Source: Oceaniglobus trochenteri | GTDB taxonomy: Bacteria; Pseudomonadota; Alphaproteobacteria; Rhodobacterales; Rhodobacteraceae | NCBI RefSeq assembly: GCF_020529025.1 | Contig: NZ_JACNMM010000020.1 | Location: forward strand, 1-62,302 | Direction: 5' to 3' | DNA length: 62,302 nucleotides | Part shown: in pieces, positions 40,576 through 48,591 of the stretch | How positions within the stretch are numbered: the stretch's first letter is position 1 | Layout of the letters: each line of letters begins with the position of its first letter | The notes under the pieces: model-generated | Seen by the model: the letters and a program-made list of their open reading frames with translations, nothing else | Told to the model about the DNA's origin: nothing | The model's database searches: none | Position numbers and translations under genes: made by a program

Positions 40576-42221
40576 AGCATTCGCTGATCGAGAAGGATCC
40601 ACGCGCGGAAGAGGCGATGCGCCGCTGGACCGAGTTGAAACAGGACCGCACCCAGTTCGAGGGTGACTGGGAAGACATCGCCCGCCTGATCCGCCCCCAG
40701 CGGGGCGGGTTCCGTACCGACAGTTCGGTGCAGCGCACCCTGCAAAAGCCGCTGTCGTCGGCGCCGATCGTTGCGCAGAGCAACTTTGCGTCGGGGCTTT
40801 ATGGTGCCCTGACCAACCCGGCCAACAAGTGGATGGGCCTTCAGACATCCGACCCCGAGTTGAACGATTTCCAGCCGATGAAGGAATGGCTGGACGATGC
40901 CACGCGCCGGGTGCTGGCCAGTTTCCGGCCGGCCGTGTCGCCGTTCTATTCCGCCGCGATCCAGCTCTATTCCGACATCGCGGCCTTCGGCAACGCCGCA
41001 CAGTACGACGAGCTGGTCACGGCCGAGCGCAAGATCATGGATGTCACCCTGAGCCTGTCCGAGGTGGTCTGGGACATCGACGCCTTCGGCCGCGTGACCG
41101 AGGTGGTGCGCCGGTTTCGTCTGAACGCCCGCGCGGCGATGCAGATGTTCGGGCGCGATGCCCTGCCCGGAAAGGTCCAGGACATGGCCCAGAAGGGCAG
41201 CACCGACAAGCTGGTGTTCTACCAGCATGTGCATCGCAACTACGATTACCAGGCAGGCAAGTTCGGCCCGAAGGGCAAGCGGTGGTTGTCCACCTATGTC
41301 AGCGAGGAAGGCTGCGCCGTGATCCGCGAAAGCGGCTATGCCGAGATGCCCTTCAGCGTGCCGCGCTGGGAAGTGGACAGCGGGTTCTCCGTGGGCACCG
41401 GCCCCGGCTTTACCGCGCTGGCCGCCGCGCGCGTGCATCACCAGATGGACGCGGCCACGATCCGGGCGGCCCAGTTTGCCGCCGATCCGACGCTTCTGGC
41501 GCCCGACCGCGAGGCCTGGCCGCTGAACGGCTTCGTGCGGCCCGGACAGGTGATCTATGGCAGCGTGACGATGCGGGGCGATCCCCTGGTGCGCCCGCTG
41601 AACAATACCGGCAACATCGGGCTGACCATGGAGGAGAAAAGCGCCAAGGTCGAAGAGATCAAGGATGCCTTCCACTATTCGCTGATGTCGCTGGCCGGGC
41701 GGACGGGCATGACGGCCACGGAAGTGATGGAGATCACCGAAGAGCGCCAACGGCTCATGGCGCCGCACATGGGGCGCATCCAGGAGGAATACCTGGCACC
41801 GAAGATCGAACGCCGCTTTGCGCTACTGTGGCGGGCGGGCCAGATCCCGCCACCCCCCGAAGGGGCCGAGGGCACCGCGATCGAGGTGACCTATCTGTCG
41901 GCGGCGGCCGCGGCGCAGCGGTCGGCCGAGGGTGCCGCGATCGTGCGCATCATCAGCGACATCGCGCCGCTGGCCCAGATGAACCCGCGCTACATCGAGC
42001 GGCTGGACCCCGACGCCACGATCGAGGCCCTGCACGCCGCGCGCGGCGGCCCGGCCACCATGCTGCGCCCGCGCGAAGAGGCCGACAAGATCGCCGAGGC
42101 CCGCGCCCAGGCCGAGCAACAGGCGCAGATGATGCAGATGGTGCAGGCAGGCGGCGGCGTGGCCAAGGACCTGGGCAGCGCCGTCCAGGCGATGGCGCCG
42201 GGCATGGGGGGGGCACGGTGA
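40572..42221 (+). CDS. Portal (head-tail connector) protein
   Basis: 549 aa, close to the T7 gp8 length. Start KHSLIEKDPRAEEAMRRWTE and the segment DWEDIARLIRPQRGGF are typical of the Head-tail_con portal family, as is FASGLYGALTNPANKWMGL. It forms the dodecameric DNA gate and joins to the tail. C-terminal region is helical and Gln/Ala-rich. It overlaps the small upstream gene by ATGA. Confidence 0.92.
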   Translation: MKHSLIEKDPRAEEAMRRWTELKQDRTQFEGDWEDIARLIRPQRGGFRTDSSVQRTLQKPLSSAPIVAQSNFASGLYGALTNPANKWMGLQTSDPELNDFQPMKEWLDDATRRVLASFRPAVSPFYSAAIQLYSDIAAFGNAAQYDELVTAERKIMDVTLSLSEVVWDIDAFGRVTEVVRRFRLNARAAMQMFGRDALPGKVQDMAQKGSTDKLVFYQHVHRNYDYQAGKFGPKGKRWLSTYVSEEGCAVIRESGYAEMPFSVPRWEVDSGFSVGTGPGFTALAAARVHHQMDAATIRAAQFAADPTLLAPDREAWPLNGFVRPGQVIYGSVTMRGDPLVRPLNNTGNIGLTMEEKSAKVEEIKDAFHYSLMSLAGRTGMTATEVMEITEERQRLMAPHMGRIQEEYLAPKIERRFALLWRAGQIPPPPEGAEGTAIEVTYLSAAAAAQRSAEGAAIVRIISDIAPLAQMNPRYIERLDPDATIEALHAARGGPATMLRPREEADKIAEARAQAEQQAQMMQMVQAGGGVAKDLGSAVQAMAPGMGGAR

Positions 42222-42281
42222 ACGTCGAGGGTTGCAAGATTGCGATTTCGCCCCATCCATCCCAATATAGGGGTCATGCGC

Positions 42282-42656
42282 ATGTGTTTGATGGCTCTTC
42301 TCTTGGTCGTACCAACATCAACTGTCGGCTTCCCGACGTGTTGGGAGCCATTTCCGCCAACATGCATCGATCAAAATCAGACATATCAGTCCGTCGCCTC
42401 AACCAAAGATTGCGAAGCTCGGATGGAAGAATATCTGAGCGAGGTGGATCAACATCGCGATTGCTTGCTTGGCTGGTACAAACAGGAGTTGGATCGTGCA
42501 AACATCTTCAACCTTCGAGCAGTGAAGGCGGAAGCGCAGCAGGAAATCGACGATCATTTGAATTCTGCCCGGTTCAACAGCGAGGACGCTGTGGCCTACT
42601 GGCAGTGTCGGCTGGGCGGAAGCGTCGGCTGTCCCGCCCCGCAGTTCGAGGATTAG
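42282..42656 (+). CDS. Cys-rich exported protein (accessory gene)
   Basis: 124 aa. The ATG at 42282 lies 8 nt after AGGGG and gives a signal peptide (MCLMALLLVVPTSTVGF) followed by TCWEPFPPTCID. Mature part has about six Cys (KDCEARM, HRDCLLGW, WQCRLGGSVGC), suggesting a disulfide-linked periplasmic or secreted protein. An alternative ATG at 42276 exists. Base composition is lower in GC than neighbours; it separates portal from the BRO gene and is probably a lysogenic-conversion gene. No family recognised. Confidence 0.6.
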   Translation: MCLMALLLVVPTSTVGFPTCWEPFPPTCIDQNQTYQSVASTKDCEARMEEYLSEVDQHRDCLLGWYKQELDRANIFNLRAVKAEAQQEIDDHLNSARFNSEDAVAYWQCRLGGSVGCPAPQFED

Positions 42657-42679
42657 CGCCGGAAACTGCTATCGTTGGC

Positions 42680-42874
42680 TCACATTATCCAGTGCAGAAT
42701 TCCCCAGTAGATCGGCCAGATGATCCCCAGGAAGATGTTGATCGGGATGAGGATCAGCCAGTTCCAGGCGTTGAAGTCGGCACTATCCATGGCTGTGAGG
42801 TAGGCAAATGTCGCGAAGCTGCCAATTTTGTAGATCCAGAAGGCGGCGATGGCGCCCGTTTCTTTGCTGTCCAT
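42680..42874 (-). CDS. Two-helix membrane protein, opposite strand
   Basis: 64 aa, two hydrophobic segments (AAFWIYKIGSFATFAYLTAM and WLILIPINIFLGIIWPIYWG). It is on the minus strand among rightward virion genes and is AT-richer, both marks of an independently expressed moron. Candidate superinfection-exclusion or envelope-modifying protein; function unknown. Confidence 0.6.
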   Translation of the reverse strand: MDSKETGAIAAFWIYKIGSFATFAYLTAMDSADFNAWNWLILIPINIFLGIIWPIYWGILHWIM

Positions 42875-43143
42875 AGTTTTTTCCCGTTCACGATCCTGTT
42901 GACAGAAGGATGCTATACCGTCACCTTCAAGGTGCGCGAGGGAAAAGTTCGCGCCGGGTTTGGCGACCTGTCTGTCAATAGGCGCTCGAAAAGCCGCGCC
43001 ACAAGTGCGGCTTTACTCATGTCCGGGCGCAATGGGAGGGTTTCGGCCCTGCCGGTTCCTATTGGCCGGTTCGCCAACCTGTTGTTGCCCGGGCACCTGT
43101 TTGGCGACGGCCCCGGGTTCAATCGAACCAATAGGGGCCAGTT
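42875..43143 (+). promoter_or_regulatory. Structured leader of the BRO gene
   Basis: 269 bp without a convincing gene. Nested inverted repeats: GGTTCCTATTGG (43054-43065) pairs with CCAATAGGGGCC (43128-43139, two G-U in RNA), CGCCAA (43072-43077) with TTGGCG (43101-43106), around the palindrome GCCCGGGC (43087-43094). The right arm of the outer stem covers the AGGGG ribosome site of the BRO gene. A weaker hairpin, AAAGCCGC/GCGGCTTT, is at 42990-43014. Confidence 0.6.
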
Positions 43144-43992
43144 ATGAGCGCCGATGTTATTCCATTTGATTTTGAAGAGCAGGCCGTGCGGGTCGTGATG
43201 CGCGGTGACGATCCGTGGTTCGTCGCCGCCGATGTGTGCCGGGTGTTGGAAATCGGAAATCCGAGCGATGCCGTGTCGCGGCTCGACAACGACGAGCGGC
43301 AGAAGATCAATCTGAATACCCTCGATACTATCGAGGGTATTCGCGGAAACCCGAACGCGACCATCATCAACGAAAGCGGTCTTTACGCTCTTGTCCTGAC
43401 CAGCCGCAAGGAACAGGCGCGCCGGTTCCGCAAGTGGATCACGGCCGAGGTTCTGCCCGCGATCCGGCGTACCGGGCGATACGATCATCCCGGCATCGAT
43501 CAACCTGCCACCGGCGGTGGTCTCGACGACAGCACGTCGCGGGATGCCGAATTGTGGTTGTCGATGATCCGCGAAGCGCGGCTTCTGGGTGGCACCAAGG
43601 CCGGGCGCAGCATGTGGGCACGTTCGCCCCTTCCGCCGCTGTTGCTGGCCACGGCGGGCCAAGCGCTGACCGTATCGCCAGCCGAGGGGCAGGCGTGTCT
43701 GGATCATCTGCTGAACGGGCTTGCCCATCATCTGGACGGCGGTTTTGCGCATACTGACGTTGCGCTTGCCCCGCTGGGTTTGCGCATGGTGCAGTCCGGG
43801 CTGTTCGTCGCCAACGCCCATCCCGGCATTCTGCATCTTTACCGCGACACGCCGTGGTGCGACGGGCGGCATCGCAGTGCGCTTATGGCCCTGCCGGGCG
43901 TCGAAATTCATGCCGGCACCCTGACCATCGCGCGCCAGTCGGTGCGCGGCATCGTTGTGCCGGGGATGTTGCTGCGCGAGGTGGCGGCATGA
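43144..43992 (+). CDS. BRO-N domain antirepressor-like protein
   Basis: 282 aa. Bro-N at about 10-112: PWFVAADVCRVLEIGNPSDA, NESGLYALVLTSRK, FRKWITAEVLPAIRRTG. The C-terminal region (120-282) is not a recognised KilAC/ANT domain. Bro-N proteins bind DNA or repressors and often trigger induction. It lies inside the head-gene cluster, unusual for an antirepressor, with a structured leader over its ribosome site and an intragenic inverted repeat (43315-43341). A non-cleavable repressor would make such an antirepressor useful. Confidence 0.85.
   Translation: MSADVIPFDFEEQAVRVVMRGDDPWFVAADVCRVLEIGNPSDAVSRLDNDERQKINLNTLDTIEGIRGNPNATIINESGLYALVLTSRKEQARRFRKWITAEVLPAIRRTGRYDHPGIDQPATGGGLDDSTSRDAELWLSMIREARLLGGTKAGRSMWARSPLPPLLLATAGQALTVSPAEGQACLDHLLNGLAHHLDGGFAHTDVALAPLGLRMVQSGLFVANAHPGILHLYRDTPWCDGRHRSALMALPGVEIHAGTLTIARQSVRGIVVPGMLLREVAA
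43315..43341. repeat. Perfect 12-bp inverted repeat inside the BRO gene
   Basis: AATACCCTCGAT (43315-43326) and ATCGAGGGTATT (43330-43341) with a 3-bp spacer, within the Bro-N domain coding region. Confidence 0.9.
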
Positions 43993-44222
43993 GCGGCGCA
44001 TCGCAGCGGCGGTTCGATCACGCCGAAGACATCATGGATGCCCTGAACAATGCCGAAGGCATCGAGCGCGCCCTTCTGACCTTGTTGGAGCCGCATCTGG
44101 ACCGGACGCCCGATCGGGGGCGGGCGGTGTTTTCGCTGTTCGAGGCGAACGGTCTTTTCCGGCGTCGGGCGCAAGACGTTGCCCGGGCCATGGCACGCGA
44201 TGAATTTGGAGAAACCCCATGA
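43989..44222 (+). CDS. Phage hypothetical protein
   Basis: 77 aa, helical (AEDIMDALNNAEGIERALLT). ATGA overlaps on both sides with the BRO gene and the Bbp19-like gene. Acidic; unknown role. Confidence 0.6.
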   Translation: MSGASQRRFDHAEDIMDALNNAEGIERALLTLLEPHLDRTPDRGRAVFSLFEANGLFRRRAQDVARAMARDEFGETP

Positions 44223-44614
44223 TCTTCGCCCGCATCCCCATCGTCCGTGCCCTGATCCCCAAGGCAGATCCTGCGCACGATGCAGCCCTGCGCTGGACGC
44301 GCGCCTATCGGGCAGAGCCGGAAATGGCCGGCGATCTGATCCGGGTGGGTGGTGTCCTTGCCTTGCGCGCCGAGCGCTATGTCGATGGTTATCCGGCGCC
44401 CGATCCGATCGACCCCGTGCGTCTGGCCTATGAGCAGGGCCAGCGCGACATGGCCGTCAAGCTGTTGGCGATGATGAGCCTTACCCCCCTCGAGTTGAAC
44501 CAGTTGCAGGAGAAGCTGAACCATGACCGACCAAACCACAGATACGACCGACACGACGGCTGGCGGCACCCCGCCTCCAACTCAGACGACGCCTACGGAT
44601 ACGGCGACGAGTAA
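44219..44614 (+). CDS. Bbp19-like phage protein
   Basis: 131 aa. The segment VRLAYEQGQRDMAVKLLAMM followed by LTPLELNQLQE matches the Bbp19-type domain of BPP-1-like podoviruses. It overlaps the scaffold gene by 92 bp in another frame, so its last 30 residues (polar, His/Arg/Asp-rich) share DNA with the scaffold N-terminus. Role unknown, found beside scaffold genes. Confidence 0.68.
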   Translation: MIFARIPIVRALIPKADPAHDAALRWTRAYRAEPEMAGDLIRVGGVLALRAERYVDGYPAPDPIDPVRLAYEQGQRDMAVKLLAMMSLTPLELNQLQEKLNHDRPNHRYDRHDGWRHPASNSDDAYGYGDE

Positions 44615-45476
44615 CGCCGGCGGGCAGGGCGCCGGGACACCCCCGACACCCAAGTGGTGGGAAAGCTCGAGCCTTTCCGATGGTCAGCGCCAGTACCTGA
44701 CGGCCAAGGGCCTGACGGTGGATGATCCCATGGCGGCGCTGCCCAAGATCATCGACGGGCATATCAGCGCCGAGAAGCGCCTGGGCGTGCCGGCCGACCA
44801 GCTGCTGACCCGGCCCAAGGCCGACCAGCCGGTGGCCGACTGGATGAAGGCCAACGGCGAGCTGTTCGGGATCCCCGAAAGCCCCGACAAGTACGAGATC
44901 ACCCGGCCCGACAACCTGGCCGAGGGCGTGACCTGGGACGAGGGGTTCGAAAAGACCGCCCGCGAAATCGCGCACCAGCACGGCATCCCCCAGGCGGGAC
45001 TGGACGCGATGGTCGGCGCCTATGCCGAACGGGTCAATTCGCTGCTGGGCGATGCCGACACCGAACTGGCCGGCGCCCAGGCGGAGATGATGGGTGCGCT
45101 TCAGAAGGAATGGGGCGATCAGACCCCGGCGCGCATTGCCCAGGCCAAGCAGGGCGCGCAGGCCCTGGCCCAGGCGGCGGGGCTGGATGATGCCGCCATG
45201 CAGTCGGTCTTCATGGCCCTGAAGCCCGACACGGGCGATGCCAATGTCATGCGCCTCTTCCAGGCTGCCGGCGCGATGATGGGCGAGGATAGCGGGCTTG
45301 GCCTGGGCAAGGGCACCAGCGGCTTTGGAATGACGCCCGCCGAGGCGCGCGCCGAAATCTCCAAGCAGACCAGCCCGGGCGGTGCCTACTACGAGGCAAC
45401 CAGCAAGGGCGACAAGCGGGCGGTGAAGGAGCTGCGCACCAAGATGGATGCGCTGACGAAGATCGCGGCGCAGTAG
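44523..45476 (+). CDS. Scaffolding protein
   Basis: 317 aa. A Thr/Gly-rich N-terminus (TTDTTDTTAGGTPPP) precedes a region similar to phage scaffolds (WWESSSLSDGQRQYLTAKGL, IIDGHISAEKRLGVPADQL, KYEITRP) and a helical, Ala/Lys-rich C-terminus ending LRTKMDALTKIAAQ that would bind capsid. AGGAGAAG precedes the ATG. Its position between portal and capsid fits. A strong terminator follows. Confidence 0.85.
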   Translation: MTDQTTDTTDTTAGGTPPPTQTTPTDTATSNAGGQGAGTPPTPKWWESSSLSDGQRQYLTAKGLTVDDPMAALPKIIDGHISAEKRLGVPADQLLTRPKADQPVADWMKANGELFGIPESPDKYEITRPDNLAEGVTWDEGFEKTAREIAHQHGIPQAGLDAMVGAYAERVNSLLGDADTELAGAQAEMMGALQKEWGDQTPARIAQAKQGAQALAQAAGLDDAAMQSVFMALKPDTGDANVMRLFQAAGAMMGEDSGLGLGKGTSGFGMTPAEARAEISKQTSPGGAYYEATSKGDKRAVKELRTKMDALTKIAAQ

Positions 45477-45492
45477 GGGGTGAAGAAAGCAA

Positions 45493-45518
45493 GAAAGCCC
45501 CGCCAAGGCGGGGCTTTC
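45493..45518 (+). terminator. Perfect hairpin after scaffold gene
   Basis: GAAAGCCCCGCC (45493-45504) and GGCGGGGCTTTC (45507-45518), perfect 12-bp stem around AA. Followed by CAAGG, not a long T-run, but A-rich before and CTTTC after suit a bidirectional terminator. It splits scaffold from capsid. Confidence 0.75.
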
Positions 45519-45661
45519 AAGGACATTGACAATATCTAGGCTGACCTGAGCTTGTCATCGCTCGGTGGCCAACCTGCCTAGTGCTCTAGGTCTTAAAGCC
45601 CGATAGACGGGATACGCATCATACCTAGTGCGGCATCGCCACCAGATCAAGTCAGTAGTAG
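45519..45661. other. Gap between scaffold terminator and toxin gene
   Basis: 143 bp, lower GC than neighbours. CCTAGTGC appears at 45577 and 45624. No gene or full promoter seen (TTGACA at 45526 lacks a matching -10). Confidence 0.4.
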
Positions 45662-46105
45662 CTACTTCAAGAGCGATTGCATCCCCAAGCCGTGTATCAC
45701 GCCAAGTTTAACACGACGCAGATCTTCGGCATCGGCAGTCGGTGTGAGATATTTTCGGCGGTCAACCTTAAACCCGTCAAGGCGGCTCCGCGCTACATTC
45801 ATCACCATATCGCATTTTGCCCAACAGGGCAGCGTGTCGCATTCTTTGGGGTGATAGTTCTTGGAAAGCTGGACGACATACGGTTCGCAGTGGGTTGGCG
45901 CTGTCAAGCTGATCGGGACAATCGTGACGATGAATGATCGATAAGGAAGGCGGGGCGAAATCACCATAACAGGTCTAACCTTGACCATTTCAGGTTCGAC
46001 GAACCCCTCAAAGTCACATACCAAAATTTGCCCTGCTCGAGGATGGAAGCCGATCGCCAAATAACTGCCCTCATGGGGCTGCCGAAGATTGACTTGGGTG
46101 TCCAT
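45662..46105 (-). CDS. PemK/MazF-family toxin-like protein
   Basis: 147 aa from ATG 46105 (GTG at 46117 is an alternative; AGAGGTG overlaps it and serves 46105). RAGQILVCDFEGF, then EMVKVRPVMVISPR, resembles the GDIxLVDF and RPVVVxS motifs of MazF-type endoribonucleases; TIVPISLTAPT follows. Opposite strand and lower GC mark it as a moron inside the capsid region. In TA systems MazF cuts mRNA; activity here is inferred. A 39-aa ORF upstream may be the partner. Confidence 0.75.
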   Translation of the reverse strand: MDTQVNLRQPHEGSYLAIGFHPRAGQILVCDFEGFVEPEMVKVRPVMVISPRLPYRSFIVTIVPISLTAPTHCEPYVVQLSKNYHPKECDTLPCWAKCDMVMNVARSRLDGFKVDRRKYLTPTADAEDLRRVKLGVIHGLGMQSLLK

Positions 46106-46162
46106 TCTGTGTGACACCTCTTTTGCACAGTCTCTGCTCGACAGCAGTTTCTTTAGGGGGCG

Positions 46163-46178
46163 CCACTACATGTAGTGG
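46163..46178. promoter_or_regulatory. Perfect palindrome between companion ORF and toxin
   Basis: CCACTACATGTAGTGG, 16 bp perfect, spanning the stop codon of the 39-aa ORF and 58 bp upstream of the toxin ATG. Candidate autoregulator operator or mRNA hairpin. Confidence 0.7.
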
Positions 46179-46285
46179 TTCCCTCTTTTGCATTTAGCAT
46201 ACCAATTGTTGGTGGGCGAGTCTTTCCACCCAAGTACTTGCTCATCAACTTCCCGAACCAGCTTCGCCGCGTTTTTTCTTGACAT
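46166..46285 (-). CDS. 39-aa ORF, possible partner of the toxin
   Basis: Reads MSRKNAAKLVREVDEQVLGW and ends KCKRGNHYM, from ATG 46285. It lies directly upstream of the PemK/MazF-like gene on the same strand. It could be a small antitoxin or a DNA-binding leader; no family recognised and ribosome site weak. A longer open frame to 46444 is Pro/Arg-rich and less likely. Confidence 0.42.
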   Translation of the reverse strand: MSRKNAAKLVREVDEQVLGWKDSPTNNWYAKCKRGNHYM

Positions 46286-46457
46286 TGTTTCTAAACCCAG
46301 AATATGCCTAAACCCAATGGGCAACCCCGCATCGTGGGGTCCGGATGACTGCGGGAAAGACCGCCGGGCAGGCCACGATACGGTCAGGCGCGGGTCCGGA
46401 TTTGCCGGGTAACCCCTCCGAAAACTCACCAACACAGTTTTCATGGAGGGGACCTGG

Positions 46458-47408
46458 ATGTCCTATCAGCAGCTTGTCGAGGCGCATCATCGCCTGACGT
46501 ATCAATCCAACATCATGATGGTCGCCCAGCAGACGCGCAATCCGCTGCGCGAGGCCGTGACCGTCGTGGATGCCGACGGCGAGGCGCAGTCGATTGCCGA
46601 CCTGGTCGGCAAGACCGATTACATCGAGGGCGAGGATTACTCCCGCCGCAACCCGGACAACCCCCCGGAACGCAGCCGCCGGTGGCTGGTGCGCCCGAAG
46701 GTCATCGAGACCGGCCAGTACATCACCAAGGAAGAGAAGTTCGACCAGGCGATGGACCCCACGTCCATGCTGAGCAAGAACACCGTGGTGACGGTCGAGC
46801 GTGGGGTCTATGACCGCATCCTGGGCGTGCGCAAGCAGGGCAAGAACGGCCCCTATGTCGTCGCGGGTGGCGGTATCCTGGGCAGCGTGGCCGAGGGCAA
46901 GACGCCCGGCACTGCCGTGGCCCTGCCCAGCGGCAACATCCTGGCGGCCGATCTGGGCGACAGCGGCACGTCCCATGGGCTGACCGCGCTGAAGCTGCGC
47001 GCCGCGACCGAGGCGATGGAGCTGGAAGAATTCGGCCTTGAGACCGACATGCAGATCTTCGGCCTGATCACGCCCAAGCAGAAGACGGACCTGATCAACC
47101 TTGCGCTGGAAACCAAGACATCGCTGAACCCCTTCGATGTCGAGAACATCCGCGAGGGCAAGCCCGGCCGCCTTCTGGGCATCAACTGGATGTTCACCAA
47201 CCGCCTTCCCACCAACAGTGCCGGCCATCGCATGTGCCCGATCTGGAGCAAGGAGAACATCATCGCCGGCTTCTGGCAGGATGTTCAGGGCGACATGTGG
47301 AACGACACGGCCGCCAAGAACCTGCCCTACATCTACGCCGATGCCTATGTCGACGCCGCCCGCGTCGAAGATGGCGGCGTGCGCGTCGTTCTCTGCGCCG
47401 AGACCTGA
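46458..47408 (+). CDS. Major capsid protein
   Basis: 316 aa. The ATG at 46458 follows GGAGGGG by 8 nt; an in-frame ATG at 46443 precedes that site. Sequence MSYQQLVEAHHRLTYQSNIM, with RNPDNPPERSRRWLVRPKVI and later GLITPKQKTDLINLAL, GINWMFTNRLP, fits the Phage_capsid_2-type coat proteins of BPP-1-like podoviruses. It follows portal and scaffold. Its own promoter may lie in 46286-46457 because of the terminator and inserted toxin gene upstream. Confidence 0.85.
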   Translation: MSYQQLVEAHHRLTYQSNIMMVAQQTRNPLREAVTVVDADGEAQSIADLVGKTDYIEGEDYSRRNPDNPPERSRRWLVRPKVIETGQYITKEEKFDQAMDPTSMLSKNTVVTVERGVYDRILGVRKQGKNGPYVVAGGGILGSVAEGKTPGTAVALPSGNILAADLGDSGTSHGLTALKLRAATEAMELEEFGLETDMQIFGLITPKQKTDLINLALETKTSLNPFDVENIREGKPGRLLGINWMFTNRLPTNSAGHRMCPIWSKENIIAGFWQDVQGDMWNDTAAKNLPYIYADAYVDAARVEDGGVRVVLCAET

Positions 47409-47471
47409 TGCCCCCCGGTTGGCCCGGGCGGGCCAGCCGTTTTCCTGTCTGAAACATGAACGGAGGGCCCC

Positions 47472-47930
47472 ATGGCCATCATCAACGGAACATCCAGCCT
47501 GATCCACGATCCCTATGACCCTGCCAGCCGTCCGCCCGATCCGGCGGTGGCGCGCGGGCGGATCGTGGTGATGACCGGCATCCTTCTCAATGCCGCCACC
47601 GACAGCAACGGGTCGAAGTATCACCTGGCCGATCTGCCGTCCAACTGCCTGATGGACCCGGGCACCCAGTTCGATGTCGAGAACGACGGCTTTGCCCAGA
47701 TCGTGATCGGCACCGAAAGCGATGCCGACGCGCTGATCGATGTCGCCAAGAGCGGCGGCAACACCATCACGCCCTTCGCCTTCGGCGATGCCAACCATGG
47801 CAAGCGGCTGTGGGAAATCCTTGGCCTTGCGGCCGATCCCGGCGGCAACATCGCGCTGTGGAAACACGCCGAGGCCAATGCGACCGGCGCGGGCAATATG
47901 CCCTTCGTGATCAAGTACATCACCGCCTGA
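47472..47930 (+). CDS. Phage structural protein downstream of capsid
   Basis: 152 aa. Starts MAIINGTSSLIHDPYDPASRP; GGAGG lies 6 nt upstream. Beta-rich (IVVMTGILLNAATDSNGSKY, FAQIVIGTESDADALIDV) and ends MPFVIKYITA. Similar-sized genes follow capsid in related phages, often head-decoration or minor head proteins; role here unknown. Confidence 0.7.
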   Translation: MAIINGTSSLIHDPYDPASRPPDPAVARGRIVVMTGILLNAATDSNGSKYHLADLPSNCLMDPGTQFDVENDGFAQIVIGTESDADALIDVAKSGGNTITPFAFGDANHGKRLWEILGLAADPGGNIALWKHAEANATGAGNMPFVIKYITA

Positions 47931-47985
47931 CCTGCCCCGGGCCGCCAGTGCGGCCCGGTTCTTTTCCCGTTGCCGGATCGCACCC

Positions 47986-48591
47986 ATGCCTGAAACGCCC
48001 ATCGCCGCCAGCAGCATCGCCGCGCAAGCGTTCCGTTTCATGGAAATGGGGCCGATATCGTCGTTCCAGGATGACAGCGAGCAGGCGCAGGATGCCCTGC
48101 AGCAGTACCCGGTCGCCTTGCGTAGCTGCCTTGAAGCCTGCGATTGGTCCTTTGCCAGCACCTATCGCCAACTTTCCGAGGCTGCCTTGGAGGCACCACA
48201 GATCGTCGACCCGGCGTTGCCCTTCGCCTTCCTTGTGCCGGCCGATTGCGTGCGACTGCGCGAAGTGCAGCCCGTGACGGTGCGCTGGCGCATTGACGGT
48301 CTGACCCTGCGGGCGGATGTCGCCGGGCCGCTGACGGTGCGCTACACGGCCCGGATCGAGAACGAGGCGCAGCTGCCCGCCACTTTCCAGACGGCGGTTT
48401 CCTATCGCCTGGCGACATTGCTGGCGCCACGCTGGATGGCAACCCGGACGAAGATCGCGGACCTGGCCACCGCAGGCCAGCAAACCCTGCAGGATGCGGA
48501 GCGGATCGACGCCCGTTCGGCATCGTCCGCCCGTTATGACGGGCGCGATGCGCGCTGGTCGGATGACTGGGTCGCGGGGGCAACCTGGTGA
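47986..48591 (+). CDS. Tail tubular protein A-like (T7 gp11)
   Basis: 201 aa, length as in T7 gp11. Typical start SSIAAQAFRFMEMGPISSFQDDSEQ and LRSCLEACDWSFASTYRQLS. Gp11-type proteins form the adaptor ring between portal and nozzle. It overlaps the tail tubular B gene (GTGA). Confidence 0.85.
   Translation: MPETPIAASSIAAQAFRFMEMGPISSFQDDSEQAQDALQQYPVALRSCLEACDWSFASTYRQLSEAALEAPQIVDPALPFAFLVPADCVRLREVQPVTVRWRIDGLTLRADVAGPLTVRYTARIENEAQLPATFQTAVSYRLATLLAPRWMATRTKIADLATAGQQTLQDAERIDARSASSARYDGRDARWSDDWVAGATW

Noticed and set aside
42899-42922. TTGACA as a promoter for the BRO region
   Set aside because: The only TATA-like hexamer follows after 9 bp, too close for a sigma70 pair.
42990-43014. 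AAAGCCGC/GCGGCTTT hairpin as a terminator
   Set aside because: 8-bp stem with only TTT after it; could be bidirectional but too weak to call.
40829-43147. Long alternate-frame ORF over the portal gene and beyond
   Set aside because: Arg/Gly/Asp-rich shadow of the portal frame; portal motifs are clear in the other frame.
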